Below, piece by piece: positions 37,801 through 45,969 of a stretch of 64,000 nt of DNA. The position numbers were made by a program, and so were the translations under genes. Source of the DNA: Gemmatimonadota bacterium (GTDB taxonomy: Bacteria > Gemmatimonadota > Gemmatimonadetes > Gemmatimonadales > Gemmatimonadaceae). The DNA lies in contig JADKAQ010000019.1 in assembly GCA_016719105.1 (NCBI GenBank), positions 1 to 64,000 of the forward strand, written 5' to 3'. Position 1 is the first letter of the stretch. Each line of letters begins with the position of its first letter. A model generated the notes under the pieces. That model was not told the DNA's origin and searched no databases. It saw only the letters and a program-made list of their open reading frames with translations.

Positions 37801-38086
37801 CGATCGAGTACGACGGCTGCGCGTCGAAGATGGGGGTGAAGGTCACCCCCGCGTTCGTCGTCTTCCACACACCCCCTGACCCCGCGGCCACGTACCAGGT
37901 GTGCCGGTCGCGCGGATGCACCGCCACATCGGCGATGCGACCGCCCATGAGCGCCGGACCGATGCTGCGGAGCGGTAGACCGCTGACGGCGGCCGGCGGG
38001 ATAGGCGCCTGCGCCGCAGCCGTCGTCGCCGGGAGCATGGCGGCCGAGAGGACGAGGACGGAGACCAACGAGGCTCGCGCGATCAT
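34811..38086 (-). CDS. Large secreted BNR/VPS10-like beta-propeller protein
   Basis: 1091 residues from the ATG at 38086. The signal peptide ends TTAAAQ. Many BNR/sialidase-type repeats follow: 'GVWKTTNAGVTFTPIFD', 'VYKSRDAGHTWQRMG', 'AYRTTDGGATWTAVLS', 'IHKSTDNGRTWRRVS', 'FYRSRDRGESWEKR' and 'LVQVTSDGGATWTRAA' over residues 40-730. This is the sortilin-like double-propeller arrangement seen in many secreted proteins annotated as glycosyl hydrolases without proof. The C-terminal 300 residues have an Ig-like stretch ('VRTLEVPARAGLHRIAWDLRGPSPEPV') and a helical end. It probably binds or processes an extracellular polymer or peptide. Confidence 0.88.
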   Translation of the reverse strand: MIARASLVSVLVLSAAMLPATTAAAQAPIPPAAVSGLPLRSIGPALMGGRIADVAVHPRDRHTWYVAAGSGGVWKTTNAGVTFTPIFDAQPSYSIGAVAIDPAHPEIVWVGTGENVSGRHVGWGDGVYKSRDAGHTWQRMGLPQSQHIGKILIDPRDGNTVLVAAEGPLWSAGGERGAYRTTDGGATWTAVLSIDEHTGVTDLEFDPSNPDVVYAASYQRRRHVWGLLAGGASSGIHKSTDNGRTWRRVSAGLPAGDKGKIGLAVTAADPRLVYATIEANAEERGFYRSRDRGESWEKRNSYISGGTGPHYYQEIEASPVNADLVYQMDVFLQVTRDGGATFTNLESGHDKHSDNHAMWIDPADGRHMLVGTDAGLYETFDEGKRFRHFPNIPASQFYKVALSDRAPFYDVLGGAQDMGTYIGPSRTMNQDGIRNQDWYVPLGADGYGVAFEPGDPDIAYMMEQEGFLFRRDRRNEELVTIQPRGRAGDPPERWNWDSPIMVSPHQPSRVYFGSQRIWRSDDRGDRWTAISPDLTLGQERYAQRFYGRTWSVDALHDNAAMSKYATTTSISESSVAAGTLVVGTDDGLVQVTSDGGATWTRAAALPGLPALSYVNDVETSVHDARTIFVAADNHKMGDFAPYLFTSSDLGRSWRSIAGDLPRGTIVWAVQQDHVRPELLFAGTEFGVYWTPNGGTNWHKLTGGMPTTAVRDIKLHRRDNDLVAATFGRGFYVLDDYTPLRAVAAGARADGGALLPVRDAWWFVPYQVAQAAGRPELGSDDFTAENTPFGALLTVYLTELPATARESRRAAEQAQRARGIDSPFPGYDRLRAEALESGPTVLVVVSDATGRRVRTLEVPARAGLHRIAWDLRGPSPEPVRLERPAFQPPWVGEPTGPLVAPGRYSAQLVLVSASGVRELGAAQGFEVKSVPNVRGNVDLVAAAAFQERVAELARRLAITESEIGQLHGELRRVRATLIATPRAAPALHAQLDSIMASLAGFERRLSGDPARARLNQSNERSISERVWTATSTFGTRLPATATQREQAELAEGELAAVAREWRAFVDGDVARLRAALEAAGAPWTPGRVGRVP

Positions 38087-38269
38087 GATGGGAGCGAAAC
38101 GTGGGGAGGGGCTGCGGTCGCTCGGGGCAGCGTCGCCTCGAGTGTTCCGCCGCGGGGAAGATCAGGCTGAGGGTGGTCGACGACGATCGATTCTGCAACT
38201 CGATTAGGTTCGTGTCCACGGCAACCGGCGAAGCACAGCTTCCCTGATCGCACAAACAGACAGAGACCC

Positions 38270-39256
38270 ATGCGTACGTTCGGATGGCTCCTCGTCGCCG
38301 CGAATCTCATCGGAGCGGTGGCACTCCTTCTCGGCCGTGACGGCGGTGACGCCGCCACGCGTGGGCTGGGCCGCGGAGTCGGCGCCCTGCTGGCCGTCCT
38401 TGCCCTCGTCGCGGCTGTGCTCCTCTGGTGGGGGAGCCGCGCGAGTGGGCGGGGGATCGCCCTCCTCATCGCGGGCGCCCTCGTCCTGCTGCCGCCGCTC
38501 CTGCTCATCCTCTTCACGACCGATTCGGGTCTCGCGCTGCTCTATCCCTCGAGGCGCGGGATTCCCAAGCCGGGGGCGGTGGTCCGATACGAGTTTCCCG
38601 ACGCAGCGACGCGTGAGGTGGCGCTGGCGCTGATCATGGAGGACTACGACCGCGTCGATAGCCTGATCAAGACGGCACAGCCGGACCTTGCCGCCCGCGA
38701 CGAACGCGGACAGTCGCTGCTCGGCATCGCGACCCACCACGCCATGATCTACAGCGCCACGATGGAGAACCTCCGGCCGCTCCGGGCGCTGTTGGCCGCT
38801 GGCGCCGTCCCCCGACCCGATGACGCGGGCCGCGACGAGCTGATGATCACCAAGCTGGCCCGCGCGAGAGGTGAACCCGCCGCCGCGGCATTCGCGATGT
38901 TGCTCGAGGCCGGGCTGTCGCCGGACGAGCGCGACAGCGAGGGGCAATCGGCGCTCTTCGACAACTACCTCACGCCGGAGGCCGCGCGGGTTCTCGTGGC
39001 CCACGGCGTGTCGCGCGCGCCGCGACACACCAACGCGGCGCAGCAGGAGTGGTCACCCGTGACGTGGCAGACGGAGCGTGGCAACTGGGCCACCGCGCGC
39101 GTCCTGCTCGAGGCGGGACTCGCGCTCGACTACGCGTCGCCGCCGGGCTCGCGGTTTGCCCAGGTGATGGCAACCGCCCTGGAGGGTGCATCCGACGACG
39201 ACCGTGCCGACGCCGACATGCAGGCGTTGGTGGCCGCAGCGGAGCGGGTGAAGTGA
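38270..39256 (+). CDS. Membrane protein with ankyrin-like repeats
   Basis: 328 residues from the ATG at 38270. Three membrane segments lie in the first 85 residues (WLLVAANLIGAVALLLG, GALLAVLALVAAVLLWWG, GIALLIAGALVLLPPLLLILF). The rest is soluble with ankyrin-type units: 'ERGQSLLGIATHHAMIYSATMENLRPLRALLAAGAV', 'AAAFAMLLEAGLSPDERDSEGQSALFDNYLTPEAARVLVAHGV' and 'NWATARVLLEAGLALDYASP'. It likely mediates protein contacts at the membrane; the partner is unknown. It is divergent from the BNR protein and convergent with the permease gene. Confidence 0.8.
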   Translation: MRTFGWLLVAANLIGAVALLLGRDGGDAATRGLGRGVGALLAVLALVAAVLLWWGSRASGRGIALLIAGALVLLPPLLLILFTTDSGLALLYPSRRGIPKPGAVVRYEFPDAATREVALALIMEDYDRVDSLIKTAQPDLAARDERGQSLLGIATHHAMIYSATMENLRPLRALLAAGAVPRPDDAGRDELMITKLARARGEPAAAAFAMLLEAGLSPDERDSEGQSALFDNYLTPEAARVLVAHGVSRAPRHTNAAQQEWSPVTWQTERGNWATARVLLEAGLALDYASPPGSRFAQVMATALEGASDDDRADADMQALVAAAERVK

Positions 39257-39290
39257 GGCGCCGTGGCGGCGGATAGAGGCTCGGGCTCTG

Positions 39291-41729
39291 TCAGTCCTGG
39301 CGGATGGCGCTCAGCGCGCTCCCCCGGACTGTGCGCCGCACCGGGAGCAACGTCGCCACGGCGGCAACCGCTACGAGCACGAGCGGAGCCAACACGAACG
39401 ACGCCACCGTGAGCGAACCGACCCCGTACAGGATTCCGCGCATCAGGACGAAGGCACCGCCCGCACCGACGATCCCCAGCACACACCCCGCACCAACGAA
39501 CCGCATTCCCTGTCCGAAGACGAGACGCGTGACCTTACCCTCCGTGGCGCCGAGCGCCATGCGGATCCCGATTTCGCGCGTCCGCTGCCCCACCGCCTGC
39601 GTCATCACGCCGTAGATCCCGATCGCTGCCAGGAGCAGGCCGATCGCTCCAAAGAAGCCCAGCGCACCGCCGGCGATACGTGCCGGGAGCAGGGAAGTCC
39701 CCATGTGCGACGTCATCGTCCGCAAGCCGGTCACGGGCATCAACGGATCCAGGGCCCGCACCTCGGCGCCGATGCTGGCCAATGCCGCCGCATCGCTGCC
39801 ACGGTGCCGCACCACCACGCGCATCATCGAGAGCCACGCCTGCGCGTGGGCGAAGTACATGTACGCGGTGGGTTCCTCTCCCAGCGAACGATACTTCCCG
39901 GTGCCGACCACCCCGATGACGGTGAAGTCGCGGGTCCCCCGTCGCACGGTGCGCCCCACGGGATCCTGCCCGGGCCAGAAGCGCTCCACGAAGCGCTCGT
40001 TCACGACAACCACCGGAATGGAGGCGCTGTCATCCTGCGCCGTGACCTCGCGACCGGAGACCAGGCGGATGCCCATGGCCCGGAAGTATCCGGGGGTCAC
40101 ACTGGCGTGCAGGATGTTCATCCCCTCGCCTTCTGCCGGCGTGTAGCCGGGAATCTGCACTCGCGTGTCGGAACTCCCGATCCCCAACGGCAGCACGTCG
40201 ACCAGCCCCACGTGTTCCACTCCGTTCAGCGCGCGCAGGCGATCCAGCAGGCTCCGGTAGAATTGCTCCGCGCGTTGGCGGTCGTACCCCTGGAGCGCGG
40301 GTGAGAGCGTCGCGGTCACCGCGCCCTCCGGCGAGAAACCCACCGCCACGGTCGTCGCCCGCTGCACGTTGGAGACGAACAACCCAGCGCAGGTCAGGAG
40401 GATGATGGACAGCGCGACCTGTGCGAGAATCAGGGCATCGCGCATTCGCGAGCGCGTCCGACCTGACTGCAACTCGCCCTTCAATCCGGGAACGAGCGAC
40501 GGACGCGTCGCCTGCAATGCGGGCAGCATGCCGACGACCAGGCCGGCCATGAGCGACACCCCCATCGTGAAGGCGAGGACGCGACCGCTGAGCGAGATGT
40601 CCGGTCGGACCCCCAGGTCACCGATCGGAACCTGGATTGCGTTGACCACCGCGACCCCGCCTGCCGCGACGAGGAGTCCCGCCGCTCCCGCCACCCCTAC
40701 GAACAGCAGGCTTTCGATCATCAGCTGGCGTACGAGGTGCCATCGACTTGCGCCGATCGCGAGCCGCACGGCCATCTCGCGCGCGCGGTCCCGGGCTCGC
40801 GCGAGGAACAGGCTGGCGACGTTCACGCACGCCAGCAGGAGGAGCACGAATACCACGCCTAACAAGGCACCCGAGATTCCGAGCTGGGCCGTCCGCATCG
40901 ACGGATGCGTCCCGATCTCTGCGAGCGGAATGATGCGCGTTCCGCTGTTGCTGTACGGCTCCGGCCAGGCGGTCGCGAGCTCGCTGTTCACGGCCTCGAG
41001 GCGTGTCGCCGCCTGATCGCGCGTGACCCCCGGCCGCAGGCGAGCGATCACATTCAGGAAGTTCCGACCACGGTTGTCGAGAGACCCCGCGCGATCGGCG
41101 TCGAGCACTTCCATCTGCATGAGTGGGACGAACAGCGCTGGCTCCAGCATGGGTACGGTGCCTCGGAACACCGGTGGCGCGACACCGATCACCTCCATCG
41201 CCTGGCCATTGAGCTGGATCGTGCGTCCGACGATGGACGGGTCGCCACCGAAGCGACGCCGCCAGGTGCCGTCTCCGAGAACGACGACCGGATGTGCCCC
41301 GCGCCCGCTGTCCTCAGCAGGCACGAAGAATCGTCCGTGCGCCGGCTGCACCCCAAGCGTGGAGAAGTACGTCGCCGAGACCAACTGTCCGGAGAGAATC
41401 TGCGGTTGGTCGCCATCTCCGTGACTGAAGCCGGAGAAGGTCCAGGCAGCGACCTGCTCAAAGACGTCGGTCGTACGCTCCCGCACGTCCATGAAGTGGG
41501 GCACCGAGTTCGAGCCCCAGGATATCCCGGGTGCCGTGCGATAGAGCCCCACAACCTGCTCCGGTGCCCGGACGCCAGGGATAGGGCGCAACAGCAGGGC
41601 GTCCACCGCGGCGAACACGGCGCTGTTCAGCCCGATGGCAATGGCGATGGTCGCCACCACCAGGGTGGTGAAGAGCGGCCGGCGGACCAGAAGTCGAACG
41701 GCGAGGCGAAGGTCGTGAGCGAGGGTCAT
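39291..41729 (-). CDS. ADOP-type ABC transporter permease (duplicated FtsX/MacB)
   Basis: 812 residues from the ATG at 41729. Two MacB-periplasmic plus FtsX modules are visible. The first has an N-terminal helix 'PLFTTLVVATIAIAIGLNSAVFAAVDALLLRP', a periplasmic part ('PHFMDVRERTTDVFEQVAAW', 'SGQLVSATYFSTLGVQPAHGRFF') and three helices ('LLGVVFVLLLLACVNVASLFLARARDRAREMAVRLAIGA'). The second repeats this and ends 'GQRTREIGIRMALGATEGKVTRLVFGQGM'. The family usually appears in large numbers without its own ATPase in Acidobacteria and Gemmatimonadota. The substrate is unknown, and no ATPase gene is adjacent. Confidence 0.92.
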   Translation of the reverse strand: MTLAHDLRLAVRLLVRRPLFTTLVVATIAIAIGLNSAVFAAVDALLLRPIPGVRAPEQVVGLYRTAPGISWGSNSVPHFMDVRERTTDVFEQVAAWTFSGFSHGDGDQPQILSGQLVSATYFSTLGVQPAHGRFFVPAEDSGRGAHPVVVLGDGTWRRRFGGDPSIVGRTIQLNGQAMEVIGVAPPVFRGTVPMLEPALFVPLMQMEVLDADRAGSLDNRGRNFLNVIARLRPGVTRDQAATRLEAVNSELATAWPEPYSNSGTRIIPLAEIGTHPSMRTAQLGISGALLGVVFVLLLLACVNVASLFLARARDRAREMAVRLAIGASRWHLVRQLMIESLLFVGVAGAAGLLVAAGGVAVVNAIQVPIGDLGVRPDISLSGRVLAFTMGVSLMAGLVVGMLPALQATRPSLVPGLKGELQSGRTRSRMRDALILAQVALSIILLTCAGLFVSNVQRATTVAVGFSPEGAVTATLSPALQGYDRQRAEQFYRSLLDRLRALNGVEHVGLVDVLPLGIGSSDTRVQIPGYTPAEGEGMNILHASVTPGYFRAMGIRLVSGREVTAQDDSASIPVVVVNERFVERFWPGQDPVGRTVRRGTRDFTVIGVVGTGKYRSLGEEPTAYMYFAHAQAWLSMMRVVVRHRGSDAAALASIGAEVRALDPLMPVTGLRTMTSHMGTSLLPARIAGGALGFFGAIGLLLAAIGIYGVMTQAVGQRTREIGIRMALGATEGKVTRLVFGQGMRFVGAGCVLGIVGAGGAFVLMRGILYGVGSLTVASFVLAPLVLVAVAAVATLLPVRRTVRGSALSAIRQD

Positions 41730-41926
41730 TGCACCTGGGACCACGATGAGGGCCGCACGAGACGGAATGACCCGATCCTACGTGCCAACGCAGCCGCCGA
41801 TTCGGGAGTCGTCCCCCGAGACCGGCCGTTCGTACCTCGCAGCGGGCAGGCTCACCACCCCCGTCTGCGAAGAGGGCGTATCCTTCAGGGCCGACACCTG
41901 TGAGTGCTCACATCGTACGTCTCCCC

Positions 41927-43036
41927 ATGACCTCGTCACGGACTCCCCTGATTCGTGTCTTGGGCACCGGCATGGGCGTCTGGGCAACGGTGCTCGTCCT
42001 CCATGTCGCGGCCGCCTACAGCGACATGCTGCGCCGCGGTGCGCCGGTGACGCTCCGCGAACTCCTGGGCGCATACCTCGTCGCGTACCTGCCATGGGTC
42101 GCGTACACCACCGTGCTGTACGGCGCGATGGATCGTCGACGCGCCGTGCTCAGCGAGCGCCGGTTCGTGGCGCAATGGTACGTCGCCAGTCTCGTCTTCT
42201 ACCTCGTCCCCGAGGTCGCGTGGCAGGTCGCGGCGGCGACCCTGCGCAATGCGCCCGACCCCCTCTCGGCCTTTCTCCCCGCCTTTCGTCGGTGGCCGGC
42301 CGAGCTGTGGCTCCTGGACCTGGCGCTGATGACCGGGAGCTTTGTGGCGATCTACGCGCTCGTGGCCATGCGCGAGGCGCGCGCGCTACGTGAGCGCCAG
42401 CGTGCCGACGAGGCCGAGCGCCTGACCCTGCGATTGGAACTCGAGCAGCAACGCTTGCGAGGCATCCGCGCCCAGCTCGAGCCGCATTTCCTGTTTAACG
42501 CGCTGAGTGCCATCGCCGGATTGGTCCGCAACAACGACCAACGCGTGGCCATCGACGCCATCGGCCAGCTCAGCGCGCAACTCCGGCATGCCATCACCGC
42601 CAGCCAGAAGGACTGGAGCACCATCGGCGAGGAGCTGCAGTTCGTCCGTGGATACGTCGCCTTGCAGGCGCTGCGCTATCCCGAACGGCTCCGCGTCACC
42701 GTTGACGCGCCTGCCGCGGCGGAATCCTTCCCCTGTCCGCCCCTGCTCCTGCAGCCGCTGGTCGAAAACGCCATCCGCCACGACCTCGAATGTCATCAGG
42801 ACATCTCGACGATCGACGTCGCGGTGACACCGGGACCCGCCGGCACGACGATCACGGTACGCAACTCCATGCATCCCGGTTCGCCGGCCAATCCCGGGCT
42901 CGGGCTCGGCCTCCGCGGGACACGGGATCGTCTGGCCCTGCTGTACGGTGAGGCCGCGCGCGTCGAGGCCGGGCCCGCTGACGCACACTTCGTGGTAACG
43001 ATCTTCCTGCCATTGGTTGCGAAGCATGACTCCTGA
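41927..43036 (+). CDS. LytS-like membrane sensor histidine kinase
   Basis: About 369 residues from the ATG at 41927; a GTG at 41900 is an alternative. Four membrane helices occupy the first 150 residues (TGMGVWATVLVLHVAAAY, LLGAYLVAYLPWVAYTTVLY, WYVASLVFYLVPEVAWQVAAA, LLDLALMTGSFVAIYALVAMR). A coiled coil follows ('RQRADEAERLTLRLELEQQRL'), then the H-box 'RAQLEPHFLFNALSAIAGLVR' of the His_kinase family, and ATPase boxes 'LVENAIRHDLE' and 'GLGLRGTRDRL'. It overlaps the response regulator by 11 bp, so the pair is coupled. Confidence 0.92.
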   Translation: MTSSRTPLIRVLGTGMGVWATVLVLHVAAAYSDMLRRGAPVTLRELLGAYLVAYLPWVAYTTVLYGAMDRRRAVLSERRFVAQWYVASLVFYLVPEVAWQVAAATLRNAPDPLSAFLPAFRRWPAELWLLDLALMTGSFVAIYALVAMREARALRERQRADEAERLTLRLELEQQRLRGIRAQLEPHFLFNALSAIAGLVRNNDQRVAIDAIGQLSAQLRHAITASQKDWSTIGEELQFVRGYVALQALRYPERLRVTVDAPAAAESFPCPPLLLQPLVENAIRHDLECHQDISTIDVAVTPGPAGTTITVRNSMHPGSPANPGLGLGLRGTRDRLALLYGEAARVEAGPADAHFVVTIFLPLVAKHDS

Positions 43037-43865
43037 CAAGATCCAGGTGCTCATCGTGGACGACGAGCCGCTGGCGCGCACGAACCTGCGGCACGCCCTC
43101 GCGGCGTTTCCGCAGTGTCACGTCGTCGCCGAGTGTGCCGGCGTTGCCGAGGCCCGAGCCTACCTCGGCGCTGCGGGCAGCGGCGCGAACTCGGGGACCG
43201 GACGAGCCTTGGAGGCGAGCGACGCCGCGGTGGCCGTCGTCTTCCTGGACATTCGCATGCCATCGGAGAGTGGCTTGGTGCTGGCGCGCGAACTCGTCAC
43301 ACGTGCCGAGCCTCCGATCATCGTCTTCGTGACGGCCCATGGAGATTTTGCCATCGAGGCGTTCGAGATTCACGCACTCGACTACCTGCTCAAGCCGGTG
43401 GAGGACGCACGGCTCGCCCAGGCCGTGGCCCGCATCGAAGAGATGCTGCAACTGCGCCAACGTGCCGCCTACGCCACCGCCGTTCGTGACTACCTGACCG
43501 AAGCCGGCGATTCGGCCTCCAGCCAGCCGCCCCAGTACCTGGCCAGGCTCAGCGTTCGCTCCGTTGGACAGATCGAATCCATCGCCGTGGACGACGTCCG
43601 ATGGTTCGGTGCGTCGGGCAACTATGTGGAGCTGCACCTCGGCAAGCGGGTCGTGCTGCATCGCGTGTCCATCGGTGCGCTCGAGCGACGCCTCGATCCC
43701 GGCATCTTCCTGAGGGTCCATCGCAGCACCATCGTGCGACGGTCCGACATGGGCGTGCTGCGCGTCACCGGCGATGGCACCTATCTCTTGCAGCTGCGCT
43801 CCGGTGGGCAGGTCAGCGTGAGCGAGCGGTATGTCGACGCCGTTCGTGCCGCGATGGGCGAGTAG
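43026..43865 (+). CDS. LytTR-type response regulator
   Basis: 279 residues from the ATG at 43026, inside the end of the kinase gene. Receiver domain: 'QVLIVDDEPLARTNLRHAL', phospho-acceptor Asp in 'VVFLDIRMPSESG', Thr/Lys positions in 'FVTAHGDFAIEAFEIHALDYLLKPV'. An extra Gly/Ala/Ser-rich loop (AAGSGANSGTGRALEASDA) lengthens the segment before the acceptor strand. The C-terminal LytTR DNA-binding domain contains 'FGASGNYVELHLGKRVVLHRVSIGALERRLDPGIFLRVHRSTIV'. It probably controls the secreted hydrolase gene 146 bp downstream or the permease upstream; this is inferred from position. Confidence 0.93.
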   Translation: MTPDKIQVLIVDDEPLARTNLRHALAAFPQCHVVAECAGVAEARAYLGAAGSGANSGTGRALEASDAAVAVVFLDIRMPSESGLVLARELVTRAEPPIIVFVTAHGDFAIEAFEIHALDYLLKPVEDARLAQAVARIEEMLQLRQRAAYATAVRDYLTEAGDSASSQPPQYLARLSVRSVGQIESIAVDDVRWFGASGNYVELHLGKRVVLHRVSIGALERRLDPGIFLRVHRSTIVRRSDMGVLRVTGDGTYLLQLRSGGQVSVSERYVDAVRAAMGE

Positions 43866-44011
43866 GTCGCGCGCATCCGCATCGGGAAGGTCCCGGAGCG
43901 CCGTCGAGCGCTGGGGTACCCGAACCGCCGCGGCGGAGCTTCGTCACTCGGTGACTCCGCGCCGCAGGATGATCGGCTACCCTGCATGCTCCTCCCATCG
44001 GTCTTGCCCTC

Positions 44012-45481
44012 GTGCGTATCCACCGACTCGCCCGCGCGCTCTGCACGTCGTCACTGCTGCTTGCAGCTGCTACCGTAGCTGGCGCGCAAAGCCCCGCATC
44101 GCCGGCGCCACCGGCGCAGATCCATGTGGCCACCGGTGACGCGCGCTCCTATTTCTCGAACGCATGGTGGATCGAATCCGCGCAGGGACTGGTCCTGATC
44201 GACGCCTTGTGCCTTCGCAGCGACGTCGACCGGCTCATCGCGGCGCTTCGTGCCACCGGCAAGCCGCTTGCAGCCGTCGTCATCACTCATCCGCACGCCG
44301 ATCACTTCGGCGGCCTGCGGCAATTGAAGGCGGCGTTTCCGCGCGCCCCGATCATCGCGACCCGACCCACCGCCGACGCCATGCAGGGCGTCCATGACCA
44401 GGCGCTCCAGCCCGGCGGCTGGCTCGACGCGTTAGGCGCCGAGTACGAGCGGCGGCTCCAGCGGCCCGACTCGCTGGTCCCGTCGGGCAGCACGGTGCAG
44501 CTGGCCGGGCTCACCGTCACCCTGCGAGACTACGGGCCGGCGGAGGCAGAGAACAACACCGTCGTGTTCGTCCGCGAGCTGAATGCCCTGTTCACGGGTG
44601 ACCTCACCGTGGCTGGTGGAGCGTACTACATCGGGGAGCAGCACTCGCGGCTCGCCATGGTCGCCCTGTCCCAGCTGCTCGTCGACTTCCCTGGCCCGGT
44701 CACCGCCTACTCCGGGCATTTCGCCCCCATGCCGTTGGCGCCCGTGGTGCACGACAACATCGAGCAGCTACGCTTCTTTCGCCTCGCGGCCGCAGCAGAA
44801 TTCGCCGACTCCTCGGCGCGTAGTCCGTCGGGAGCGCTCACCCCCGTCGCGATGCGACGCCTGACGCGCACCTACGCGGGCTTCCTGCGCGATCGGAACG
44901 CGTACGGCATGGGGCCTGTAGCCATCGCCCAGATGAATGCCGGCGGTATTGTCGCCGAGATGCAGTCCGCGGCACCGGTTCGCGTGCCACCCATCCACGA
45001 ACAGGTGCGCGCCGGGTTGCGGCCATTGCGCTTCCTGCTCGGTAGGTGGATGGGCACCCAGCTCCCCGCCGACACTTCGCGACCGTCCACCCGTCCCGCC
45101 CTCGAACTCACCTCTGAATTCGTCCCCGTGCTTGGCGGCGCGGCCGTTGAGGGTCGCATGACGGCACCTGGCTATCGCTTTGTCCTCACCCTGTCGTATG
45201 ACGTCGCCCAGCAGCGGTACCGTGTGGGTGCGCTCGACGATGTCTCCGGCCTGCTCGACATCTTCGAGGGCGCACTGCTCGGCGATGGTGCCCTGGTGGT
45301 CGACAACGTGCGCGCCGGCACCTACTACGTGAATCCAAGCGGCGCACGCGTTCATTCGCGCCTCACGTTCACCCCTACCACCGGCGACCTCTTCCATCTG
45401 GTGGTCGAGGAATCCATCGATGGTGGACGGACGTGGGCTGTCACGACGCGCTACGAGGCGACGAAGCGGCTCGTCCCGTGA
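44012..45481 (+). CDS. Secreted metallo-beta-lactamase-fold hydrolase with extra C-terminal domain
   Basis: 489 residues from a GTG at 44012. The signal peptide ends VAGAQ. The MBL domain spans residues 35-270: 'VVITHPHADHFGG' (zinc ligands), 'LFTGDLTVAGGAYYIGEQHSRL' and 'VTAYSGHFAPMP'. A helical linker and then a DUF1579-like beta domain follow ('LRFLLGRWMGTQLP', 'ALELTSEFVPVLGGAAVEGRMTAPGYRFVLTLSYDVAQQRYRVGALDD', 'ESIDGGRTWAVTTRYEATK'). The second domain resembles the C-terminal half of the protein at 13110-14099, so the module is used twice. The substrate is unknown; periplasmic. Confidence 0.85.
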   Translation: MRIHRLARALCTSSLLLAAATVAGAQSPASPAPPAQIHVATGDARSYFSNAWWIESAQGLVLIDALCLRSDVDRLIAALRATGKPLAAVVITHPHADHFGGLRQLKAAFPRAPIIATRPTADAMQGVHDQALQPGGWLDALGAEYERRLQRPDSLVPSGSTVQLAGLTVTLRDYGPAEAENNTVVFVRELNALFTGDLTVAGGAYYIGEQHSRLAMVALSQLLVDFPGPVTAYSGHFAPMPLAPVVHDNIEQLRFFRLAAAAEFADSSARSPSGALTPVAMRRLTRTYAGFLRDRNAYGMGPVAIAQMNAGGIVAEMQSAAPVRVPPIHEQVRAGLRPLRFLLGRWMGTQLPADTSRPSTRPALELTSEFVPVLGGAAVEGRMTAPGYRFVLTLSYDVAQQRYRVGALDDVSGLLDIFEGALLGDGALVVDNVRAGTYYVNPSGARVHSRLTFTPTTGDLFHLVVEESIDGGRTWAVTTRYEATKRLVP

Positions 45482-45496
45482 CGTCGACCTGCGCTT

Positions 45497-45772
45497 TCAT
45501 GGCGGCGACGGCGGCACCGGTTTCACTGCCCACGCCGGTGCTTCAGAGACCGCCGGGGCATCGGGTATCTGGAAGCCCTGACTCTTCGTCTGGGTCAGGC
45601 GAACGATGTCGGAGTGAAGCTCCGCCAACGTGAGGGATTGTCGCTGCAGCAGTTCGATCAGCGCCGAGGCAAAGGGGTTGCCGCCACCCTCACCCGCGTC
45701 GAGCGTCGGTCTCCCGGACTGCGACGCGTAGAACACGAGAGGTGTTGACGGTCCCTTCTCGATTGTGGGCAT
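45497..45772 (-). CDS. Caspase-like (C14) C-terminal fragment, small
   Basis: 91 residues from the ATG at 45772 (MPTIEKGPSTPLVFYASQSG). 'LVFYASQSGRPTLDAGEGGGNPFASALIELLQRQSLTLAELHSDIVRLTQTKSQGFQIPD' resembles the part of caspase/metacaspase domains after the catalytic Cys strand: the 'YAxQxGxxAxDG...NxPFxxALxxxL' segment. The His/Cys dyad region is missing and the N-terminus is short, so this is a truncated or stand-alone p10-like piece. It follows an attC-like hairpin on the same strand, which fits a captured cassette or a remnant. Confidence 0.55.
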   Translation of the reverse strand: MPTIEKGPSTPLVFYASQSGRPTLDAGEGGGNPFASALIELLQRQSLTLAELHSDIVRLTQTKSQGFQIPDAPAVSEAPAWAVKPVPPSPP

Positions 45773-45853
45773 AGTGTCGCCTCGAACCTCGTCGCGGAGT
45801 CTGAGTCGTGCCGGCACGTTCATCGGGCGGCGTGGCCTTGACCGGGGAGGTCC

Positions 45854-45969
45854 GCCCTACGTTACGCATCAGTTGCAGCCGCATGAACTCAAGCGAGCGC
45901 AGCGAGCAGACGACAGTGCGGCTGTCTGCTGCACCCGGTGTTTAGTGTTCCCGCCGGGCCGGGTTAGGG
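45854..45969 (-). other. Degenerate attC-like hairpin
   Basis: On the minus strand it opens with CCCTAAC (45969-45963), which contains the TAA stop of the gene at 45964-46599. It then has long imperfect inverted arms: GCAGACAGCCGCA pairs with TGCGGCTGCAACTG around a GC-rich centre. The right-hand core (GTAGGGC at 45860) is poor. The position between two minus-strand small genes fits an integron cassette junction, but it is the weakest of the four sites. Confidence 0.4.
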
